Shown here piece after piece: positions 33,796 through 41,248 of a DNA stretch of 64,000 bases. The position numbers were made by a program, and so were the translations under genes. Position 1 is the first letter of the stretch, and each line of letters starts with the position of its first letter. The stretch comes from JADGRB01 sp036267635 (GTDB taxonomy: Bacteria > Myxococcota_A > Polyangia > Fen-1088), in contig DATAVR010000006.1 in NCBI GenBank assembly GCA_036267635.1, positions 124,001-188,000 of the forward strand. Direction: 5' to 3'. The notes beneath the pieces were generated by a model. That model did no database searches. It saw nothing but the letters and a program-made list of their open reading frames with translations, and was not told the origin of the DNA.

Positions 33796-34179
33796 GTGGA
33801 TCGCGCCGCGGACATCATCCCGCTGTCGTCGCGCCGCCCGGCGGCGGTCGCGGCGCCCCGGCGCGTCCCCGCGGCGCCCCCCAAGAGCGTCCGCGGGGTG
33901 TTGGCGCTCGCCGGCGCCGGCCTGTTGCTGGTGACGGTGGTCGCCGTGTCGCACGCCCGGACGGTCGAGAGCGTCCGCAGCCTTCCGGCCGCCGATCGCG
34001 CCGCCCTCTACCACCGCTCGCTCGAGGACGTCGACCGCTCCTGCACCACTTCCGACGCCCGCGATGGCGCTCTGCGCGACCACTGCCTGCGCCAGGCCGA
34101 GTTCCTGACGCTGTTCCCCGAGTGCGACGCCGGTTGCCAGAAGCTGACCGCGTCGATCCTCCCGCACGCGCGGCGGTAG
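33796..34179 (+). CDS. Small membrane-anchored Cys-containing protein
   Basis: The protein has about 127 residues from GTG 33796. A proline/arginine-rich N-terminus is followed by one membrane segment (34-54: GVLALAGAGLLLVTVVAVSHA). An exported domain of about 70 residues has four cysteines (DRSCTT, RDHCLRQ, PECDAGCQK) that could form two disulfides. No domain is recognised. Codon use and the ordered Cys pattern favour a real gene. The start is uncertain, since the frame is open further upstream. Confidence 0.55.
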   Translation: MDRAADIIPLSSRRPAAVAAPRRVPAAPPKSVRGVLALAGAGLLLVTVVAVSHARTVESVRSLPAADRAALYHRSLEDVDRSCTTSDARDGALRDHCLRQAEFLTLFPECDAGCQKLTASILPHARR

Positions 34180-34327
34180 ACGGCTTCCAGGTTGAAGTGA
34201 TCGACATGGCTCGGAGAGCGCACCGCCGAGCCGATCGTCACAGACAGGGATGCAATCATTTTCAAGATGAGGGCGGTCTAGGGGCTTGCTGTTGATGAAG
34301 CGCTGAGACGCATCGGCTCTCACCGAT

Positions 34328-34355
34328 TTGTATAGATCGAAAAGCGATCTATACT
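34328..34355 (+). promoter_or_regulatory. Promoter overlapping a perfect palindrome (candidate operator)
   Basis: A 10-base inverted repeat (gtatagatcg at 34330-34339, cgatctatac at 34345-34354, 5-base spacer) is the most AT-rich motif nearby. It lies inside a plausible sigma-70 promoter: -35 ttgtat at 34328-34333, 16-base spacer, -10 tatact at 34350-34355. A start near 34362 would leave only a few bases before the ATG at 34366, so the transcript would be almost leaderless. A repressor bound here would occlude RNA polymerase, as in autoregulated two-gene modules. Confidence 0.6.
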
Positions 34356-34365
34356 GATCGGCGAG

Positions 34366-34748
34366 ATGGCGAGGTCGCTAACGGAAGAGGCTCGAAAGGC
34401 GGTCCTCCTGGTGCTCTTCATTCCGAGCGCCGACCGCGAGGGCAAGCCGATCGCGGACCAACCTGGATGGGTGGAACAGGCGCTCGCCGCGCTGGGGAGA
34501 GTCTTCGGGGGCGCGACCGCCTACCCCAAGGCGCAGGGTGTTTGGCGAGACGACGAGCGGGGCGGCGCCCTGGTCTTCGACGAGCCCGTGGTCATGCATT
34601 GCTCACGACCCCTTCCGATATCGAAGATGAAGCCAAGTTGGCCGAGCTGGGGAGCTTCTGCCGACGCATGGGACGGGAGACGAACCAGGGTGAGGTCGGG
34701 TTGGTCGTCGGCGACGAGTACATCGCCGTCCGGAACTTGAAGGAGTAG
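34366..34748 (+). pseudogene. Conserved-looking orphan gene with a one-base frameshift
   Basis: The first frame from ATG 34366 reads MARSLTEEARKAVLLVLFIP, then GALVFDEPVVMHC, ending sensibly at Cys79 (codon 34600-34602). After that it becomes nonsense. Sensible sequence continues in the next frame from ACG at 34605: TTPSDIEDEAKLAELGSFCR, then TNQGEVGLVVGDEYIAVR, to TAG 34746-34748. Two bases instead of three separate the parts, so one base has been lost. Restored, the protein would have 127 residues. It may be a true pseudogene or a sequencing error. The downstream gene starts 3 bases later with its ribosome site inside this gene's end, so the two form a module. I do not recognise a function. 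Confidence 0.7.
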
Positions 34749-34751
34749 GTC

Positions 34752-35105
34752 ATGAAACCGCGACTGAACATGGACAAGATCGCGAAGGGGCTCGGCGGCG
34801 AGCGCCGAGGACCGGTCACCGCGACGGGTGGACACTTCGGTGCTTTGAATCTGGCGGCCGACATCGCCGCGCGCTTCAGGGTGCCTCAGACAGGCGGGCG
34901 GTCTACCGACCCGAGTTGGACGGAACGCCGGCAGCTTCCGCTCCGGAGGGAAACGCTGGACCGACTGGAGAAGCTCGCCACCACGATCCGTGACCACGGC
35001 GGGGGCGAGGTGCACCCGATGCAGATCGCGGCTCTGCTGCTCGAGAAGGTCGCCGAGAACGCCACGGAGGAAGAAATCCTCGGGCTCGTTGCGGAAGGAC
35101 GCTAG
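34752..35105 (+). CDS. Small protein, possible DNA-binding partner of the upstream gene
   Basis: The protein has 117 residues from ATG 34752, with AGGAG at 34741-34745. The N-terminal half (MKPRLNMDKIAKGLGGERRG, then HFGALNLAADIAARFR) is basic. The C-terminal half, RQLPLRRETLDRLEKLATTI then VHPMQIAALLLEKVAENA, resembles a short strand followed by two helices, as in ribbon-helix-helix or related antitoxin-like proteins. Its coupling to 34366-34748 and the promoter palindrome suggest that it is the autorepressor of the pair. This is inference; no family is certain. Confidence 0.6.
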   Translation: MKPRLNMDKIAKGLGGERRGPVTATGGHFGALNLAADIAARFRVPQTGGRSTDPSWTERRQLPLRRETLDRLEKLATTIRDHGGGEVHPMQIAALLLEKVAENATEEEILGLVAEGR

Positions 35106-35125
35106 ACTAGAGCGCGCTTCGTCGA

Positions 35126-35497
35126 CTACGGATCCGCCAATCCGAAGTGGACGGCGAGAGCGCGGTCGATCTTGGCGAGCGCGTCGCTTGTCACGCGACC
35201 TGCACGCCCCACGATTCGACCCCGATCGTAGGTCATGATCGTCGATGCGTTGGCCACGCGCGGCTTGTCCATCGTGGAGCGGGGCTGGCGAAGGTCGACG
35301 TTGTACGGTCGACTGGCCCGCTCGGCCGAGAAAGCCAGCGTGGCGATTACGGTCACCGTCGCGCCGAATTGATTGGCGACGTCGTTCTGAACGACCACGC
35401 ATGAACGGACCTTCTTTGGCTCGGCCCCGACCGAAGGATCGCAGTCGATCCAGAGGATGTCCCCTCTCCGGGGCTCGATCGGCTCACGCGTCTTCAT
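35126..35497 (-). CDS. MazF/PemK-family endoribonuclease toxin
   Basis: The protein has about 123 residues from ATG 35497. MazF-family features are RRGDILWIDCDPSVGAEPKK (about 12-31), RSCVVVQND, ATVTVIATLAFSAE, and the second core motif PRVANASTIMTYDRGRIVGR. These toxins cut mRNA at short sequences unless held by an antitoxin. The start overlaps the end of the antitoxin gene by 14 bases, the usual antitoxin-first order. It converges with the module at 34366-35105, with a 20-base gap. Confidence 0.9.
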   Translation of the reverse strand: MKTREPIEPRRGDILWIDCDPSVGAEPKKVRSCVVVQNDVANQFGATVTVIATLAFSAERASRPYNVDLRQPRSTMDKPRVANASTIMTYDRGRIVGRAGRVTSDALAKIDRALAVHFGLADP

Positions 35498-35732
35498 CGC
35501 CAAGAACGTCGAAGGTCGCGGGTTCGAGATCAGCAGCCAGCTTGCCCGCGTCGGTCCGATCAGCCTGATAGGCCTCGGCCCAGACGCGACGCCGTTGCAA
35601 CAGCTGATGGCGCGCCACTGCTTCGCCGAGCAAGTGCCGCGCGTGTGTCGCCACCCGTACCCCAGCCTTCCGAGCCTCGCGGCTCAGCGCCGCCAGCGTC
35701 TCGTCGTCAAGTGTCAAATTTAACCTGGCCAT
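35484..35732 (-). CDS. Antitoxin of the MazF pair, ribbon-helix-helix type
   Basis: The protein has 82 residues from ATG 35732. The N-terminus MARLNLTLDDETLAALSREA followed by a second helix (VRVATHARHLLGEAV) is a ribbon-helix-helix fold. The acidic C-terminus (AADLEPATFDVLGDEDA) is typical of the disordered tail that blocks the toxin. The last 14 bases overlap the toxin start. It should repress its own promoter, but I see no clear palindrome in the GC-rich sequence just upstream. Confidence 0.85.
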   Translation of the reverse strand: MARLNLTLDDETLAALSREARKAGVRVATHARHLLGEAVARHQLLQRRRVWAEAYQADRTDAGKLAADLEPATFDVLGDEDA

Positions 35733-35885
35733 GACACGTACGCTAGCACGCGGCAATGCAGCTTTCGACACGCCGGGGCGAGGTCCCATCGCAGCTGACG
35801 TCATCGCCTGGCCTACGGATGAGTTGCGTCCGGGGCGCACCTCCGTCGCGGGTGGCTCGATAACGAATCGTGACCGCTCGAGCCG

Positions 35886-36797
35886 TTGCTGCCATTGTCG
35901 TCCTCGTTGTCGAAGCCCAGCTCATTGGCGTGCCGGCTGTTGCTGGCCTCGGCCCTGGTGGCGGCGCTGCTGCGCTCGAGTCCCAGTTTGGCGGCCGGGA
36001 CGCTGCGGGTCGACTTCATCGACGTGGGGCAGGGGGACGCCGAGCTGGTGACCTCGCCGAGCGGGAAGACGGTGCTCATCGACGGCGGTCCGCACAGCTC
36101 GGCGCGGGCGCTGACGGAGCTCTTGCACGCGCGCGTCCATGCGCCGCTCGACCTCATCCTGCTCACGCATCGCCACGAGGACCATCTGGGCGGGCTGCCG
36201 GACGTCGTCCGGGAGATCGGCGTTCGCCAGTTTCTCGACGCACCGGTGCCGCATCCGCAGAAAGGGTACACGGCGCTGATGGGGGCGCTGGAAGCGCGCG
36301 GGGCGGTGGTGAAGGACGCGACCCGGGGACGGGTGATCGATCTCGGCGGAGGCGCGACGCTGACGCTGCTCGGGCCGCCCGAACCCCTCATCACCGGATC
36401 GCACTCGGACGTGAACGCGAACAGCGTCGTCGCGCGCCTGAGCTACCGGGGATTTTCGGTGCTGTTCGCCGGCGACGCCGAGGCGCCGACCGAAACCTGG
36501 CTGCTGGCGTCGGGTGCGACGCTGCGGTCGGTGGTCCTCAAGGTCGCGCATCATGGCAGCCGCTACGCATCGGCCACTCCCTTCCTGCAGGCAGTGGGCG
36601 CGCGGATCGCGGTCGTCAGCGTCGGCGCGGGGAACAGGTACCGCCACCCGGCCTCCGCCACGCTGGCCCGGCTCGCCCGCACGGGTGCGACGATCTATCG
36701 TACCGACATGGACGGCGACGTCACGATCGAGAGCGACGGCTCTTCGGTTCGCGTCCGCACGGCCCGAGGGCGCCAGGAGGCGGTGTCGGCGCGATGA
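35886..36797 (+). CDS. ComEC C-terminal-like metallo-beta-lactamase-fold protein, exported
   Basis: The protein has 303 residues from TTG 35886; a TTG at 35925 would give a more usual signal peptide (ACRLLLASALVAALLRSSPSLAA). The domain opens LRVDFIDVGQGDAELVTSPS and has VLIDGG, the zinc motif THRHEDHLGG, FAGDAEAPTE, and AHHGSRYASATPFL, all features of the hydrolase domain found at the C-terminus of ComEC/Rec2. Standalone versions are thought to be secreted nucleases or phosphodiesterases. The stop overlaps the DUF3006 gene start (ATGA at 36794-36797). Confidence 0.88.
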   Translation: MLPLSSSLSKPSSLACRLLLASALVAALLRSSPSLAAGTLRVDFIDVGQGDAELVTSPSGKTVLIDGGPHSSARALTELLHARVHAPLDLILLTHRHEDHLGGLPDVVREIGVRQFLDAPVPHPQKGYTALMGALEARGAVVKDATRGRVIDLGGGATLTLLGPPEPLITGSHSDVNANSVVARLSYRGFSVLFAGDAEAPTETWLLASGATLRSVVLKVAHHGSRYASATPFLQAVGARIAVVSVGAGNRYRHPASATLARLARTGATIYRTDMDGDVTIESDGSSVRVRTARGRQEAVSAR

Positions 36798-37039
36798 GCG
36801 GACCGCCCGCCGGCTCGGCCGACACGCTGCTGTTCGTCGACCAGATCGAGAACGGCTGGGCGCACCTGCTGCTCGGCGAAGAGGCGTTCGACGTCCCGGC
36901 ACGCCTGCTCCCCGACGGCGCCAAGGAGGGGAGCTGGCTCCGCTGGTCGTTCTCCGCCTCTCCGCCCCCGCCCGACGCCGGCGCCGCCATTCGCCGCAAG
37001 CTGCAACAGAGCGACGACGGCGGCGACATCAAGCTCTGA
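36794..37039 (+). CDS. DUF3006-domain protein
   Basis: The protein has 81 residues and is translationally coupled to the metallo-beta-lactamase gene. The core LFVDQIENGWAHLLLGEEAF, then PARLLPDGAKEGSWLRW, matches the short beta-barrel-like DUF3006 pattern. DUF3006 genes are often found beside ComEC-like hydrolases, and the pair probably works together. The function is not known. Confidence 0.8.
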   Translation: MSGPPAGSADTLLFVDQIENGWAHLLLGEEAFDVPARLLPDGAKEGSWLRWSFSASPPPPDAGAAIRRKLQQSDDGGDIKL

Positions 37040-37045
37040 GGGGAG

Positions 37046-38551
37046 TTACTGGAACTTGACGTTGTCGATCCGCAGCTCCACGGTGCAGGTCCCGGTGCCG
37101 CTCGATGCCGAGTTCACCTGCCACTGGAGCCCGACCACCTGGGTCGGGGTCGCGATCGGCGAGCTCGACGGGTTGTTGAACAGCGTGAACGGCTCCGTGT
37201 AGATGGTCGCCGTCGCCGCGGGGACCGCGAGGTTGGCGACCGCCGGGTAGCGGCTGCAGCTGGCGCCTGCGTCGGGGTTGCAGGTTCCCCCGCTCGGGCT
37301 GGTGGCGCTGCTCGCCCGTTGGTCCTGGGTCTGCAACTGGACCTGCCAGGCGCATCCGGTGAGGCTGCCGGCGGTGACGGTGGCGGTGAACTCGACCGAC
37401 GTGAAGCTCGAGGCATTCACACAGGAGTCGAAGCTCACTCCGCCTCCGGCGTAGCCCATCGCGGCGACCGTGAGGTTCAGCTTCAGGTTCTGGGCGGTGG
37501 TATCGACGGCCGCGGCGGCGGTCGACGGCGACGGCCCGGCGTAGGAGAACGTGCTGCCGCGGAGCCCATCTGTGTCGCACCATCTGCCGGTGGCGTTGTT
37601 CCACTCGGGAGCAGAGAAGTCCACCACCTGACCGTCGGGCGTCAAGGTGAGCGCGCCCGTGCCCGAGCAGCTGAGCGCGCCGCCGAGAGGGCACGTGTTG
37701 CCGCCCGCGCCCGCGGCCCCACCCGCGCCCCCGTGGCCACCTCCGCTTCCGCCCGCCGCGGATCCGCCCGCGCCAGTGGCACCGCCGGTTCCGGTCGTGC
37801 CGCCCTTCCCGCCGGTACCCGTAGAGCCGCCAGTGCCCGTGGATCCGCCGGCAGCCGTGGCACCGCCGGTTCCGATCGTGCCACCAGTTCCGGTCGTGCC
37901 ACCTTTGCCGCCAGTTCCGGTCGTGCCACCAGTTCCGGTCGTTCCGCCTTTGCCGCCGGTGCCCGTGGAGCCGCCGGTGCCAGTTGTGCCGCCTCTGCCG
38001 CCAGTTCCAGTCGTGCCGCCGGTTCCCGTCACACCGCCGGTTCCAGTCACACCGCCGGTGCCAGTCACGCCGCCGGTGCCGGTCACGCCGCCCGAACCGG
38101 TCACGCCGCCGGTCCCGGAGATACCGCCGGTCCCAGTGGTGCCGCCGCTGCCACTCACACCGCCCGATCCAGTCGCGCCGCCGGTTCCGGTCACGCCGCC
38201 CGCACCCGCGGCGCCCGTGGAAGCGCCGGTGCCGCCCGTGCCGGCGCTCCCCGTCATCCCGGCGGTTCCACCGCGACCGCCGGTCGATCCCGACATGCTG
38301 CCCGCCATGCTGCCCGCCATGCTGCCCGCCATCCCACCGGCTCCCGTCGCCGAGGCGCCTCCGCTCCCCGAGCCACCGCGCCCTCCCGTCCCCTGGCTGC
38401 CTCCGTCGCCGAATCCGCCGTCGTCGTCGATCTCGTCCGGCGCCTGCATCCCTCTGTTCGCGCACGCTTCCGCGCCGAGCGCGAGCAGGCACGCCAGCAG
38501 CGGGAGCCACGGGCACGGCAAGGCCGTGCGCGACAGGGGGGCCATCGGCAT
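37046..38551 (-). CDS. Lipoprotein with very long GTGG-repeat linker and C-terminal beta-sandwich domain
   Basis: The protein has 501 residues from ATG 38551 or 38545. The N-terminus ends in ALGAEAC. Residues about 45-285 are almost only Gly, Thr, Ser and Ala in GTGGxTGTGG units. The C-terminal domain (about 285-501) has paired Cys (TCPLGGALSC, TCNPDAGASC, GTCTV) and a beta-rich pattern closing with CTVELRIDNVKF, similar in style to CBM11/CIA30-like carbohydrate-binding sandwiches. The long linker would let the domain reach well away from the outer membrane. It is convergent with the DUF3006 gene (6-base gap). Confidence 0.7.
   Translation of the reverse strand: MPMAPLSRTALPCPWLPLLACLLALGAEACANRGMQAPDEIDDDGGFGDGGSQGTGGRGGSGSGGASATGAGGMAGSMAGSMAGSMSGSTGGRGGTAGMTGSAGTGGTGASTGAAGAGGVTGTGGATGSGGVSGSGGTTGTGGISGTGGVTGSGGVTGTGGVTGTGGVTGTGGVTGTGGTTGTGGRGGTTGTGGSTGTGGKGGTTGTGGTTGTGGKGGTTGTGGTIGTGGATAAGGSTGTGGSTGTGGKGGTTGTGGATGAGGSAAGGSGGGHGGAGGAAGAGGNTCPLGGALSCSGTGALTLTPDGQVVDFSAPEWNNATGRWCDTDGLRGSTFSYAGPSPSTAAAAVDTTAQNLKLNLTVAAMGYAGGGVSFDSCVNASSFTSVEFTATVTAGSLTGCAWQVQLQTQDQRASSATSPSGGTCNPDAGASCSRYPAVANLAVPAATATIYTEPFTLFNNPSSSPIATPTQVVGLQWQVNSASSGTGTCTVELRIDNVKFQ
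37699..38419. repeat. Minisatellite-like coding repeat (GTGG linker)
   Basis: About 720 bases inside the lipoprotein gene are made of irregular 9- to 12-base units such as gccaccagttccggtcgt and close variants. They encode the Gly/Thr linker in one frame. Units differ at third positions, which suggests selection on the protein together with repeat turnover. Confidence 0.75.
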
Positions 38552-38657
38552 TGAGTCTTAACCAATCCTGGAGGCCCGCAATTCGAAAAAAGGATCGCTC
38601 GGCAGCGCCTGGCGCGGCAGCCCGGGGGCAAATGTGGCGCGGCGCGCTCGCCGCGGC

Positions 38658-39641
38658 TTACTGCGCCGCTTCCGATTGTGGCGCGGCGACCGGTTCTTCG
38701 CCCTCGAGGCCGCCCTGCAACTCGCCGCAGGCGGCGCCGATTTCGTCCACGACGTGCGTGAGCAGCGCGTGCTCGGAGAGCTGGACGCCGGCCTTCTCCT
38801 GGCCGTCGAGCCAATGGTCGAGCGCGTCTAGGCGTTTGCGGGCGTCAGTGATTCCCCGGCTTCCGGGGGAGGGGAGGCGCTTGGCCAGACCCAGCGCGGA
38901 GCGCAGGCAGTAGCGCAGCGAGCGCGGGAAGCGGTTCTCGAACAGCAGGAAGGCGATCACGCTCTCGCCGCTCACGCGACCCTGCTGCTTGCGCATGTAG
39001 GCTTCGAACCCGGAGCAGGCGCGCAAGAGGGAGAGCCAGAGCGCCGCCTGCAAGAGCGTCTGCTGCTGCCCTTCGGCGGCGCCGCGGATGTGGTGGTGCA
39101 TGTCGAGCGTGCGGGCGGTCTGGCCCACGCGCTCGATCATCACGCCGAGCCAGAGAAAATCCATCGGCTCGTCATGCATCATCGTGCTGCGCATGAGGCC
39201 GAGGCAGAGCTGGGTCGAGCGGCGGATGTTTCGATAGACCTCGTCGCGGTCGTTCAGATATTGCGCGGCGGCCCCTTCGCTCATGAACCACAAGAAGAGC
39301 TCGTTGGCCGCCTCCCAGATGTCGTGGCCGATCACCTCGCGGATCGAGCGCGCCCCCTCGCGGGCCGCCCGGATCGAGTTGCGGATCGACACCGGGTTGT
39401 CGGGCGCCCAGGTCATGTAGCGCTGGACCGTCTCGCCGTTGCCGACCGCGTCGACGCCGAGCTCCTCGGCCAGATCGGGGTATTGGCCCGACACGATGAC
39501 CAATGGCCGCCAGCAGTAGAGCGGCGGCAGCTCGGCATCGAACGCCAGCGTGCGCGTCACCTGCAGGAGGCGCGCGGTGCTCTCGGCCCGTTCGATGTAG
39601 CGGCCGAGCCAGAAGCAATGGTCGGCGACCCGGGAGATCAC
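38658..39641 (-). CDS. Alpha-E domain protein (DUF403)
   Basis: The protein has 327 residues from GTG 39641, overlapping the stop of the ATP-grasp gene (GTGA at 39638-39641). Alpha-E signatures are RVADHCFWLGRYIERAESTA at the start (about 4-23), NSIRAAREGARSIREVIG (about 92-109), MDFLWLGVMIERVGQTARTL (about 173-192), and FLLFENRFPRSLRYCL (about 245-260). The domain is all helical and occurs with permuted ATP-grasp ligases and transglutaminase-like proteins in a predicted peptide-synthesis or modification system. The tail ends in Glu/Ala/Gln-rich residues. Exact function is unknown. Confidence 0.9.
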   Translation of the reverse strand: MISRVADHCFWLGRYIERAESTARLLQVTRTLAFDAELPPLYCWRPLVIVSGQYPDLAEELGVDAVGNGETVQRYMTWAPDNPVSIRNSIRAAREGARSIREVIGHDIWEAANELFLWFMSEGAAAQYLNDRDEVYRNIRRSTQLCLGLMRSTMMHDEPMDFLWLGVMIERVGQTARTLDMHHHIRGAAEGQQQTLLQAALWLSLLRACSGFEAYMRKQQGRVSGESVIAFLLFENRFPRSLRYCLRSALGLAKRLPSPGSRGITDARKRLDALDHWLDGQEKAGVQLSEHALLTHVVDEIGAACGELQGGLEGEEPVAAPQSEAAQ

Positions 39642-41143
39642 GAGGTGCCGTCCGCCTGCGCCTGCACCCAGGTGTCCTTCGACCCGCCCCCCTGGCTGGA
39701 GTTGACGACGTACGAGCCGGCGCGCAGCGCGACGCGCGTCAGCCCACCGGGCAGCACCCAGCTCCCCTGCTTGCCGGTGAGGACGAAGGGGCGGAGATCG
39801 ATCCGGCGCGGCTCGATCCGGCGCTCCTCGGCGACCCAGGTCGGGCAGGTGGAGAGCTCGATGCGGTGCTGGGCAATGTATCGGCGCGGGTCGGCGATGA
39901 TGCGGTCGCGGAACATGTCCAGCTCGGCGGCGCTGGCGGTCGGGCCCATCAGCATGCCGTAACCGCCGGCTTCGTCGACCGCTTTGACGACCAGTTGGTC
40001 GAGGTGCTCGAGCACGTAGCTGAGGTCGGCCTTGCGCGCGCAGACCTTGGTGTCGACCTGATCGAGGATCGGCTCTTCGCCGAGGAAGTAGCGGACGAGA
40101 TCGGGGACGAAGGGGTAGATCGCCTTGTCGTCGGCGACGCCGTTGCCGGGCGCGTTGGCCAGCGTGACCTTGCCGGCGGCCCAGGCCCGCATCAGCCCCG
40201 GCACGCCCAGCATGCTGTCGGGGCGGAAGAACTCCGGATCGATGTAGGCGTCGTCGGTGCGGCGGTAGATGACGTGGACGCGGCGCGGCCCGAGGGTGGT
40301 GCGGACGAAGACCTCGTCGCCGCTCACGAATAGGTCGGAGGCCTCGACCAGCTCGATCCCCATCGAGCGGGCCAGGAAGCTGTGCTCGAAATAGGCTGAG
40401 TTGAACGGCCCCGGCGTCAGCACCACGATGGTCGAGCGCTCGGGATCCTCGGGCGAGACGGAGCGGAGCTTTTCGACCAGCTGGGTCGGGTAGTCGTCGA
40501 CGCGGCGGACGCCGATGCGATCCATCGCCGCCGGAAACACCCGCTTGGTGATGAGGCGGTTCTCGATCACGTACGAGACGCCCGACGGCGTCCGCAAGTT
40601 GTCCTCCAGCACGCGCAGCACGCCGTCGGGGCTGCGGATGAGGTCGATCCCGGCGATGTGGATGCGCACCCCGCCCGGCGGCTTCATCCCGCGCAGCTGC
40701 GGCAGGTAGTGCTTCGAGCCGAGCAGCAGGTCGGCGGGGACCGCCTTGTCGCGCAGCGCCTTCTGCTCGCCGTAGAGATCGTCGAGGAAAAGCTGCAGCG
40801 TGGTGAGCCGCTGGACCAGCCCCTTTTCGAGGCGGGCCCACTCCGCGGCGCCGATGACCCTCGGCACCAGACAGACCGGCATGACCTTTTCGGTCCCCCG
40901 CTCGTCCGAATAGACCGAGAAGGTCACGCCGCGCTGGGCCAGCGACAGCTCGGCGAGCGCCTGGCAGCGCGCGAACGAGTCTGCGCTCATGTTGGCCAGC
41001 AGGCTGGCCACCATCTGCGCGTGTTGGCGCGTCGTCCCCGCCGCCTCCACCAGCTCGTCGTAAGTACCGGGCAGGGCGCGGTAGCCGTCGAGGATGGTGG
41101 GGGGGGCCGCGCGTGCGGCTGTTTGCGTCTGGTCGATGAGCAC
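39638..41143 (-). CDS. Circularly permuted ATP-grasp protein (DUF404/DUF407 type)
   Basis: The protein has about 501 residues from GTG 41143, directly after a GGGGGAGG stretch. The frame is open further upstream to 41263, but that part lies in the divergent control region. Family features are TILDGYRALPGTYDELVEAA, RGVTFSVYSDERGTEK, LPQLRGMKPPGGVRIHIAGI, the nucleotide-binding RVLEDNLRTPSGVSYVIENR, VVLTPGPFNSAYFEHSFLAR and VRTTLGPRRVHVIYRRTDD. ATP-grasp enzymes join a carboxylate to an amine using ATP. It is the first gene of the leftward unit and is coupled to the alpha-E gene. Confidence 0.9.
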   Translation of the reverse strand: MLIDQTQTAARAAPPTILDGYRALPGTYDELVEAAGTTRQHAQMVASLLANMSADSFARCQALAELSLAQRGVTFSVYSDERGTEKVMPVCLVPRVIGAAEWARLEKGLVQRLTTLQLFLDDLYGEQKALRDKAVPADLLLGSKHYLPQLRGMKPPGGVRIHIAGIDLIRSPDGVLRVLEDNLRTPSGVSYVIENRLITKRVFPAAMDRIGVRRVDDYPTQLVEKLRSVSPEDPERSTIVVLTPGPFNSAYFEHSFLARSMGIELVEASDLFVSGDEVFVRTTLGPRRVHVIYRRTDDAYIDPEFFRPDSMLGVPGLMRAWAAGKVTLANAPGNGVADDKAIYPFVPDLVRYFLGEEPILDQVDTKVCARKADLSYVLEHLDQLVVKAVDEAGGYGMLMGPTASAAELDMFRDRIIADPRRYIAQHRIELSTCPTWVAEERRIEPRRIDLRPFVLTGKQGSWVLPGGLTRVALRAGSYVVNSSQGGGSKDTWVQAQADGTS

Positions 41144-41248
41144 CTCCCCCAATCCTAAAAAATGCCCGAGACGCAATCTATCCCAGCAGCGTCCGTTTAC
41201 GGTATTTGATCCTTCTGGAAACTTTTCATTAACCTCGGACACCCTAAG
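41144..41248. promoter_or_regulatory. Divergent control region between the two ATP-grasp units
   Basis: These 105 bases separate leftward and rightward ATP-grasp genes and are more AT-rich than the flanking coding sequence (for example cctaaaaaatg, ggaaacttttcattaacc). They probably hold both promoters. I cannot assign hexamers with confidence. Confidence 0.4.

Noticed and set aside
37699..38419. Regularly spaced short repeats that might be taken for a CRISPR array
   Set aside because: Units are 9-12 bases with no spacers of constant length, and they encode a Gly/Thr linker in frame with a signal peptide and a C-terminal domain. No cas genes are present.
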